Of a DNA stretch of 64,000 nucleotides, positions 58,651 through 64,000 are shown piece after piece. Source of the stretch: Streptomyces longispororuber (GTDB lineage Bacteria > Actinomycetota > Actinomycetes > Streptomycetales > Streptomycetaceae). The position numbers and the translations under genes are program-made. The stretch covers positions 51,667-115,666 of the forward strand of contig NZ_JAMOLN010000004.1 of NCBI RefSeq assembly GCF_024448165.1, read 5' to 3'. Numbering within the stretch: the stretch's first letter is position 1; each line of letters opens with the position of its first letter. The notes below the pieces were generated by a model, which had not been told where the DNA came from, made no database searches, and saw nothing but the letters and a program-made list of their open reading frames with translations.

Positions 58651-58675
58651 AAACTGGCAACTGAGATGCATATTT
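58651..58675 (-). promoter_or_regulatory. hmp: NsrR-like operator upstream of flavohemoglobin
   Basis: On the minus strand, AAATATGCATCT and AGTTGCCAGTTT are separated by one base and match as inverted repeats at eight of twelve positions. Geometry and the GCATCT half resemble Streptomyces NsrR sites. It ends nine bases before the ATG. Confidence 0.6.
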
Positions 58676-58772
58676 AACGGTGCGAGTCACCACCGGTGAA
58701 TCATCCGTGCTCGCATGAATGACCGGACAGCGGCTCACTTTGTGACAGCCACGACCGCGGCTGCGCGGATGG

Positions 58773-59702
58773 CTACGACGACGGAACGCCGTGCTCCTGG
58801 AGGAACCCCAGCACCGCGGCACCGAACAGCGCGGGCCGCTCGACGTGTCCGAGGTGCCCGGTGTCCTTCAGGACCGACAACGCGGCAGCGGGCATCGACT
58901 CGACCAGGAGGCGGGCCCAGCGAGGACCGCAGATGAAGTCGTCCTCCCCGGCCAGGACCAGCGTGGGAACGGTGACACGGGACAGCTCCGCCCGCACGTC
59001 GAACGGGGCACCCTCGCCCCGGTTGGGAGCCGCGTACATCCGCAGCGTCCGGCGGGCAGGCCCGAACTCCCCTTCGCGGCCCCAGTAGTTGAAGACGTAG
59101 GCCGGCATGATCTGCCGCAGGACGGTGGTGGCTCCGTCGTCGTCCAGGGGGCCGAGCGGGGTGGTGAGGGCGGCGGTGTAACCGGCTACCTCGGGATGGG
59201 CCTCGACGTTCCGTGCCACGAACCGCTCCATGGCGGCGACCGCCGCCGACCAGAACGCGCCGTCCGCCACCGGGGAGGTGTCGTACAGGACGAGGGAGGC
59301 GAGGCGGTCCGGGTGGTCGAGTGCGTACCGCTGGGCGACGAAACCGCCGTGGGAGTGCCCGAGCAAGTGAACGCGCGGCTGTCCGAGGTGGTCGACGACG
59401 TGGTGCAGGAGGTTCGCGTACGTGGCCACGGTGTAGTCGCCGGCGTCCGGCAGCCGCCCGGACCGGCCCGTGCCGACCGGCTCGACGTAGACCATGGTCA
59501 GACGCTTCTCCAGCTCGGGCGTCCGGAGGTACTCCCAGCCGATTCCCGGTCCGCCTGAATGAGCGACGCACACGGGGCCCGAACCGGCGACGTGGTACCG
59601 CTGTACGACGCGGGCGGTGCCGTGGGGGACGGTGAGCGCATGGGTGCCGGGAGACAGCGGTGCCGACTGGTGAGGGTGAGGGTGAGGGTGAGGGTGCTTC
59701 AC
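58773..59702 (-). CDS. Alpha/beta hydrolase, proline iminopeptidase-like, His-Pro N-terminus
   Basis: The 309-residue protein is a paralogue of the hydrolase at 30323-31246: AHSGGPG, TMVYVEPVGT, GHSHGG nucleophile elbow, CGPRW acid region and TGHLGHVERP His. Its start is GTG, followed by a His-Pro repeat (HPHPHPHPH) made by a hexanucleotide repeat. A cluster of His at the N-terminus is shared with the other copy and might bind metal. No signal peptide is seen. The substrate is unknown. Confidence 0.9.
   Translation of the reverse strand: MKHPHPHPHPHQSAPLSPGTHALTVPHGTARVVQRYHVAGSGPVCVAHSGGPGIGWEYLRTPELEKRLTMVYVEPVGTGRSGRLPDAGDYTVATYANLLHHVVDHLGQPRVHLLGHSHGGFVAQRYALDHPDRLASLVLYDTSPVADGAFWSAAVAAMERFVARNVEAHPEVAGYTAALTTPLGPLDDDGATTVLRQIMPAYVFNYWGREGEFGPARRTLRMYAAPNRGEGAPFDVRAELSRVTVPTLVLAGEDDFICGPRWARLLVESMPAAALSVLKDTGHLGHVERPALFGAAVLGFLQEHGVPSS
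59670..59693 (-). repeat. Hexanucleotide x4 repeat encoding His-Pro
   Basis: GTGAGG (plus strand) is repeated four times at the N-terminal end of the hydrolase gene; on the coding strand it gives CACCCT and thus His-Pro. Confidence 0.85.
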
Positions 59703-60006
59703 GCCGTCCGATGATCCGTGCGTGACGGCCCTGCTTCAAGCGAATCTGCCACTGTTGATGACACTGTTACCGACCGACTCACTTCTCCGAGCATACGGTG
59801 TCAATGGGCGTGCAGACGTGCGGTAGGGTGAATTCAGTGTTTCCGACGCCGAGGCGTATTCCACCCGGAAGGCGTCGGACACACTGTCGCACCCGCTCCA
59901 CCGAACCGGGTGGGTGCTGTGGTCCCCGGACGCTTTCGATCCCCCGCGAACCGGCGTCCGGGGCCATGACAACCATGACCCGCCTTCGCCATCCGGTCCG
60001 TCGGGG
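59703..60006. other. Upstream region of the hydrolase
   Basis: About 300 bp between two leftward genes. CACTGTT occurs twice near 59747-59767, a possible direct-repeat operator near the hydrolase start. I see no gene. Confidence 0.4.
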
Positions 60007-60618
60007 TCAGGACCGCTGGGCACGGTAGAGGCCCCGGCCGGTGCGCTGGACCCGGGAGGCGCCGACGAGACGGTCGAGCGTGCTGCGGATGGCGTTGATG
60101 CTCCCGCTGTCGGTGGCGCGGCCCAGTGCCGCCGCCACGTCGCGGGCGCGCACGTCGGTGTCACCGGCCTGCGCGAGGTAGGCGAGGATCTGTTCGGTCA
60201 GCCGGCCGTACGGGCGGTCCGTGTCCGTGTCCGTGTCCGTGTCCGTGTCCGTGTCCGTGGCGGTGCTGCTCTTCACCCGGGAGGTGTTCTTCGAGCGGGG
60301 CGCCCGCTTACCGGACTTCGTGGCGCGTTTGGGCGGCCGCGGGGCGGCGGGTTTCGCGGCGGGCACCGGGTTCGCAGCGTTCTCCGCCTCCTCCAGCCCC
60401 TCCGAGCCCACTGAATCCGCCGGGCCCGTCATCACGCTTTCCAGGGCGTGCACGGCCCGGCGCACGGTGTCGAGATGGGCGGCGACGGCGGCGAGTTCCC
60501 TCTCCAGCGCCCGTTTCTGCAGCTCCAGACGGTCGAGGTCCCCCTGGAGACCTTCAGCGGTGCTCTCGATGGTGCGGGCCGAGCGGGCCGAGCGTGCAGT
60601 GCGCGATGCCGAAACCAT
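60007..60618 (-). CDS. Coiled-coil/winged-helix DNA-binding-like protein with (TD)7 linker
   Basis: The 203-residue protein has an N-terminal coiled coil (about 18-65), a Lys/Arg-Pro-rich basic stretch (KRATKSGKRAPRSKN), a Thr-Asp repeat (seven TD units) and a C-terminal winged-helix-like domain (about 140-200, [16 protein letters not shown] ... [12 protein letters not shown]). It resembles histone-like or regulatory DNA-binding proteins, but I do not know a named family. GAGGGAG precedes the ATG. A second copy of the C-terminal domain lies at 63710-64000. Its role may be chromosome or regulatory. Confidence 0.75.
   Translation of the reverse strand: MVSASRTARSARSARTIESTAEGLQGDLDRLELQKRALERELAAVAAHLDTVRRAVHALESVMTGPADSVGSEGLEEAENAANPVPAAKPAAPRPPKRATKSGKRAPRSKNTSRVKSSTATDTDTDTDTDTDTDRPYGRLTEQILAYLAQAGDTDVRARDVAAALGRATDSGSINAIRSTLDRLVGASRVQRTGRGLYRAQRS
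60217..60258 (-). repeat. Hexanucleotide x7 perfect repeat encoding Thr-Asp
   Basis: GTCCGT on the plus strand is repeated seven times without mismatch and gives (Thr-Asp)7 in the linker of the coiled-coil protein. Unit gain or loss keeps the frame. Confidence 0.95.
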
Positions 60619-60672
60619 GTCTCCCTCTCATCCCACTCGCGTGCCGCGGGCAAAGGACTTGTCCACCGATTG

Positions 60673-60690
60673 TTGCCACTGTCATGGCAA
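60673..60690. promoter_or_regulatory. Palindrome in the divergent promoter region
   Basis: TTGCCA and TGGCAA flank CTGTCA, between the leftward coiled-coil gene and the rightward hydrolase gene. It is a candidate shared operator. Confidence 0.45.
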
Positions 60691-60825
60691 AGCGCAACGG
60701 TTGCGTGCCTCCCGGCGCGTCAACCGCCACCGCTCCGGAGGGCGGGCCGAAGAAACACGATGTGACAAGATGTGTCTCCTCTTTCGCCCGCGAGGCGCAG
60801 CCGCCTCATGAAGAAGGAATCGCTC

Positions 60826-61560
60826 ATGCCTGCCATCCTGATCCACGGCGTGCCTGACACCCATCACGTATGGGACGGCGTGCGACAGCACCTGACCAGG
60901 ACCGACGTGGAAGCCTGGGACCTGCCCGGCTTCGGCGCCCCGCGTCCGAACGGATTCGGCTCCACCAAGGAGGAGTACGTCGACTGGCTGATCCGACGAC
61001 TGGAACGGGTCGGCGAGCCGGTCGACCTGGTCGGCCACGACTGGGGCTGCATCCTCACCCTCCGCGTCGCCTGCCTGCGCCCCGATCTGGTCCGCACCTG
61101 GGCCGGTGGCAACGGGCCGGTCAACTCCGCATATGTGTGGCACCCGTTGGCCAAGATCTGGCAGGACCGGGTCGAGGGCGACCGCTTCATGCGCGAACTG
61201 CGCCCCGAGCCGTTCGCCCAGGACCTGGCGGCAGGCTTCGACGTGCCCATCCGGCCGGCCAAGGAGATGGCGAGCCGCGTGGACGAGCCGATGAAGGACT
61301 CCGTCCTCAAGCTGTACCGCTCCGCCGTCACCATGGGAGCGGAGTGGGAACCGGGACTGAAGGCCGTGTCGGCGCCCTGCCTGGTCTTCTGGGGAGCGCT
61401 CGACCCCGCGTGCCAGATTGAGTTCGGACGCAAGCTCGGCGCTTCGCTGCACGCCTCCTCGGTGGTCGAGATGGACTGCAACCACTGGCCGGTGCTCCAA
61501 CGTCCCGCCGAGGTCGCCGAGTTGCTGGAAGGCCACTGGAGCGCGCACGCCGCCGACTGA
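60826..61560 (+). CDS. Epoxide hydrolase/haloalkane dehalogenase-like alpha/beta hydrolase
   Basis: The 244-residue protein has HGVPDT near the oxyanion region and nucleophile elbow GHDWGC, with Asp (D72) in place of Ser as in epoxide hydrolases and haloalkane dehalogenases. A late Asp (GALDPACQ) and His (NHWPVL) complete the triad. It is shorter than most family members. AAGGAA precedes the ATG at 60826; an earlier in-frame ATG at 60808 would add six residues. The substrate is unknown; fluoroacetate dehalogenase-like enzymes share this layout. Confidence 0.88.
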   Translation: MPAILIHGVPDTHHVWDGVRQHLTRTDVEAWDLPGFGAPRPNGFGSTKEEYVDWLIRRLERVGEPVDLVGHDWGCILTLRVACLRPDLVRTWAGGNGPVNSAYVWHPLAKIWQDRVEGDRFMRELRPEPFAQDLAAGFDVPIRPAKEMASRVDEPMKDSVLKLYRSAVTMGAEWEPGLKAVSAPCLVFWGALDPACQIEFGRKLGASLHASSVVEMDCNHWPVLQRPAEVAELLEGHWSAHAAD

Positions 61561-61778
61561 CGACCACAGGGACGGTCCGCACTGGCCGAATTACCACTGT
61601 GTTGACCGAGTGGCCCGTCTGATACGTTCAACACGAAACAGTGTGAACGCCGGGGTTCGGGCCTCCTCGCCCCGGCGACCGCACAACTCCCCTGGCGCAG
61701 GCCCCTCATGGGCGTATCACCGCCCCGCCGCGCCTCGTGACGAAGACATCATTCGGCTCGTTCAACAGTGGGACTGAC
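61561..61778. promoter_or_regulatory. Promoter region of the amidase gene
   Basis: The 218-bp gap has TTGACC (61602-61607) and a possible TACGTT -10 (61623-61628) at short spacing of 15. TGTTGA/TCAACA and CACTGT/ACAGTG form nested inverted repeats around it. No gene is seen. Confidence 0.35.
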
Positions 61779-63731
61779 ATGACAGACAGATCGCCTACTC
61801 AGGCATCTCGCCGCAAACACGCCCTGCGCCGCAGGCCGGTCGCGCTCGGCGCGGCGGCCCTGGTGGTGGCGGGCGCGATAGCCGTCCCGGCGGTGGCCCG
61901 GGCGACGCAGGACGATCCGGCCCAAGAGACAACGCTGCAACAGGAGTTCGCGCAGGCGGCCGACGAGTACCAGGTCCCTCGGAACGTCCTGCTCGCTGTC
62001 GCCTACCAGCAGTCGGCCTGGGAGACCCACCAGGGCGGACACAGCACCTCCGGTGGATACGGCCCCATGCACCTGACCGACGTCACCGCCGACATGATGG
62101 CCGGCGGGGCGGCGGGCGCGGCCGGCCGGTCCGACGTGAAGAAGCTGGCGGCGGACGACGCGCTGCACACGCTCCGGGCCGCGGCCCAGCTGACGGGCCG
62201 GTCGACCCGTGCACTGCGCGACGACCCCGCGGCGAACATCCGTGGCGGAGCGGCGCTGCTCGCGTCGTACGAGAAGCAGCTCCACGGCAGGCTGTCCGAC
62301 GATCCGGACGACTGGTACGCGGCTGTCGCCCGCTACGCCCAGGCACGCGACCAGCGGGGCGCCGCCGCCTACGCGAACCACGTGTTCGCCACGATGAAGA
62401 AGGGCACCGCCCGCAGGACGTCCGACGGACAGCGGGTCCGGCTCGCCGCCGACCCCGCGGTCGCGCCGGCCGCCACGCAGCGCGGCGAGCTGAAGCTGCC
62501 CGCCGCCGCGGCCACGGCCACCGAGTGCCCACCGACCCTGGCGTGCGCGTTCGTTCCCGCCCACCCGTCGAACGGCCAGGCCGCCGACCGGCCCGCCAAC
62601 GGCACCGTCATCGACCAGATCGTCCTCCACGACACGGAGGGCTCCTACGCGTCCGCCATCGCCAACGCCCAACTCGCGGGCACGGCCTCGGCGCACTACG
62701 TGATCCGTTCCGCCGACGGCGCGGTCACACAGATGGTCCCCACGCAGAACCTCGCGTACCACGCGGGCAACTACGTCACCAACATGCACTCGGTCGGCAT
62801 CGAGCACGAGGGCTTCGCCGCCCAGGGCGCCACCTGGTACACCGAGACCCAGTACCGGGCGACGGCCGACCTGGTGAAGTACCTGGCCGCACGCTTCGAC
62901 GTACCGCTCGACCGCCAGCACGTCGTCGGGCACGACAACGTCGTGGGGCCCAACTCCTCGCTCGCGTCCGGGGTGCACTGGGATCCGGGACCGTTCTGGG
63001 ACTGGGACCACTTCATGGACCTGCTCGGCGCGCCCGTCGACGGCAGGCACGGTGTCGGTGACATCGGGACCGCCGTCACCATCGCGCCCGGGTTCGCCCA
63101 CAACCGGAACACCGTGCGGATCTGCCCCGAGGACGACCCGAGCGGCGCCACCCCCGAGTGCGCCGACGTGCGGCGGGCGTCGAACTTCGTCCACCTGCGC
63201 ACCGCACCCCGGGCGTCCGCACCGCTCTTCGGCGACCAGGCCCTGCACCCGGACGAGCCCGGGACCACCCGGGTCGACGACTGGGGCAGCACCGCGCAGG
63301 CCGGACAGCAGTTCGTCGTCGCGGACAAGAAGGGCGACTGGACCGCGATCTGGTTCAGCGGCAGCAAGGTGTGGTTCCACAACCCGCACGGTGCGCACAC
63401 CGTTCCGGCGCCCGACGCGACCGTCGTCGGCCCCGTGGGCGTCGAACCGGTGAAGGTCTACGGCACCAGTTACCCGGACCCCGCCGAGATCCCGGCGGGC
63501 CTTTCACCGTCGACGCAGGCGCCCCTGAGCATGTACACCGTGCCGGCGGGCCAGGCCTACGTCACGACGGCGCCGCCCCGGCTGACCACCGACTACTTCC
63601 CGTCCGCCGCCACCAAGGTCGTCTTCGGCGGCAAGCGGATGTACACCATCCAGTACGGCCACCGTACGTCCCTGGTCTACGAAACGGACGTGCGGGCGAA
63701 GGGGGTGGCTCAGGGCTTGACGGCGCGGTAG
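61779..63731 (+). CDS. Secreted N-acetylmuramoyl-L-alanine amidase with N-terminal SLT-like domain
   Basis: The 650-residue protein has a signal peptide (basic start, hydrophobic core 21-42). A segment resembling a soluble lytic transglycosylase follows (about 52-205, with [19 protein letters not shown] and [10 protein letters not shown]). Next is an Amidase_2 domain (about 265-415): IVLHDTEGS (H284), VGIEHEGF (E344), GHDNV (H385) and DPGPFWDW (D402) are the expected zinc and catalytic residues. The C-terminus looks like a wall-binding or SH3-like region. It should cleave peptidoglycan outside the cell. ATG 61779 gives a good signal peptide; GTG 61737 is possible. Its end overlaps the convergent partial gene. 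Confidence 0.88.
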   Translation: MTDRSPTQASRRKHALRRRPVALGAAALVVAGAIAVPAVARATQDDPAQETTLQQEFAQAADEYQVPRNVLLAVAYQQSAWETHQGGHSTSGGYGPMHLTDVTADMMAGGAAGAAGRSDVKKLAADDALHTLRAAAQLTGRSTRALRDDPAANIRGGAALLASYEKQLHGRLSDDPDDWYAAVARYAQARDQRGAAAYANHVFATMKKGTARRTSDGQRVRLAADPAVAPAATQRGELKLPAAAATATECPPTLACAFVPAHPSNGQAADRPANGTVIDQIVLHDTEGSYASAIANAQLAGTASAHYVIRSADGAVTQMVPTQNLAYHAGNYVTNMHSVGIEHEGFAAQGATWYTETQYRATADLVKYLAARFDVPLDRQHVVGHDNVVGPNSSLASGVHWDPGPFWDWDHFMDLLGAPVDGRHGVGDIGTAVTIAPGFAHNRNTVRICPEDDPSGATPECADVRRASNFVHLRTAPRASAPLFGDQALHPDEPGTTRVDDWGSTAQAGQQFVVADKKGDWTAIWFSGSKVWFHNPHGAHTVPAPDATVVGPVGVEPVKVYGTSYPDPAEIPAGLSPSTQAPLSMYTVPAGQAYVTTAPPRLTTDYFPSAATKVVFGGKRMYTIQYGHRTSLVYETDVRAKGVAQGLTAR

Positions 63732-64000
63732 AGCCCGCGGCCGGCCCGCTGGACGCGCGACGCGCCGACGAGACGGTCGAGGGTGCTGCGGACGGCGTTG
63801 ATGCTGCCGCTGTCGGTGTCGCGTCCCAGAGCGGACGCGACGTCGCGGGCACGGACTTCGGCGCCGCCCGCCTTCGCGAAGTACGCCAGGATCTGCTCGG
63901 TCAGCTTGCCGTACGTCTTGCCGTCGTCGGCGCCGTCGTCGCTCCGGTCCGCCTTGGCCGGGCGCTCCTTGGCCGCAGCCGTGGGTGCCGCGGCTGCGGC
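63710..64000 (-). CDS. Coiled-coil/winged-helix protein, paralogue of 60007-60618 (N-terminally cut by window edge)
   Basis: Only the C-terminal 96 residues are inside the window. They contain a Lys/Asp-rich linker and [16 protein letters not shown] ... [19 protein letters not shown], nearly identical to the C-terminal domain of the protein at 60007-60618. The stop overlaps the end of the amidase gene by 22 nt. The N-terminus lies beyond the right edge. Confidence 0.85.
   Translation of the reverse strand, partial: AAAAAPTAAAKERPAKADRSDDGADDGKTYGKLTEQILAYFAKAGGAEVRARDVASALGRDTDSGSINAVRSTLDRLVGASRVQRAGRGLYRAVKP

Noticed and set aside
58641..58671. Earlier ATG start of flavohemoglobin at 58671
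   Set aside because: It would add MHLSCQFGVD encoded by the NsrR-like operator; the typical family start (MLSERS) follows with GGAG in front.
60217..60258. Assembly artefact of the hexanucleotide repeat
   Set aside because: The repeat is in frame and gives a plausible acidic linker; the paralogue at the right edge also has a low-complexity linker there. It cannot be excluded without reads, but it is not needed.

Overview
The window is very GC-rich, gene-dense actinomycete DNA. Modular type I polyketide synthases, two SsgA-like sporulation proteins, a WhiB-like protein, two large LAL-type LuxR regulators and many secreted enzymes point to a sporulating Streptomyces or close relative. No rRNA, tRNA, CRISPR array, insertion sequence or replication origin was recognised.

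Layout. Positions 1-25694 are the 3' end of a type I PKS cluster. A gene open at the left edge (AT-DH-KR-ACP, then KS-AT-DH-KR-ACP twice) is followed after 2 bp by a second gene (two KS-AT-DH-KR-ACP modules plus a thioesterase). All five modules carry KR and DH but no ER. Four ATs look malonyl-specific and one methylmalonyl-specific, so the released chain should end in a conjugated, mono-methylated polyene acyl group. Directly downstream is a HelR/HelD-type RNA-polymerase helicase gene with a palindrome over its probable -35 box, then a divergent TetR regulator/MFS exporter pair with clear operators.

Positions 30300-45200 form a regulator-rich stretch. It holds an alpha/beta hydrolase, an orphan ECF sigma factor, two SsgA-like proteins, a Wbl protein, two LAL regulators, a SnoaL-like protein, a thioesterase, another hydrolase, two SDRs and a cytochrome P450 remnant. 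Several short palindromes containing CAC(A/G)TGTG lie upstream of these genes.

Positions 45600-64000 hold mostly housekeeping or accessory genes. They are a secreted NlpC/P60-like peptidoglycan protein, small membrane proteins, an SDR/AraC divergent pair, a secreted DUF3472-like protein, a Tat-exported sulfite-oxidase-like enzyme, a DUF1963-like and a DUF4246 protein, an LRV-repeat protein, a flavohemoglobin-TetR operon with an NsrR-like site, an N-acetylmuramoyl-alanine amidase, and two paralogous coiled-coil/winged-helix proteins, one cut by the right edge.

How it may work together. The most suggestive link is between the PKS, the HelR-like protein and the TetR/MFS pair. HelR proteins free RNA polymerase from rifamycin-type inhibitors, so the adjacent polyketide may be an RNA-polymerase inhibitor with target-level self-protection plus export. 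This rests on gene order and is inference. Terminators between several convergent genes (30224-30272, 32615-32634, 46747-46801) and one between tandem genes (53477-53527) mark the transcription units.
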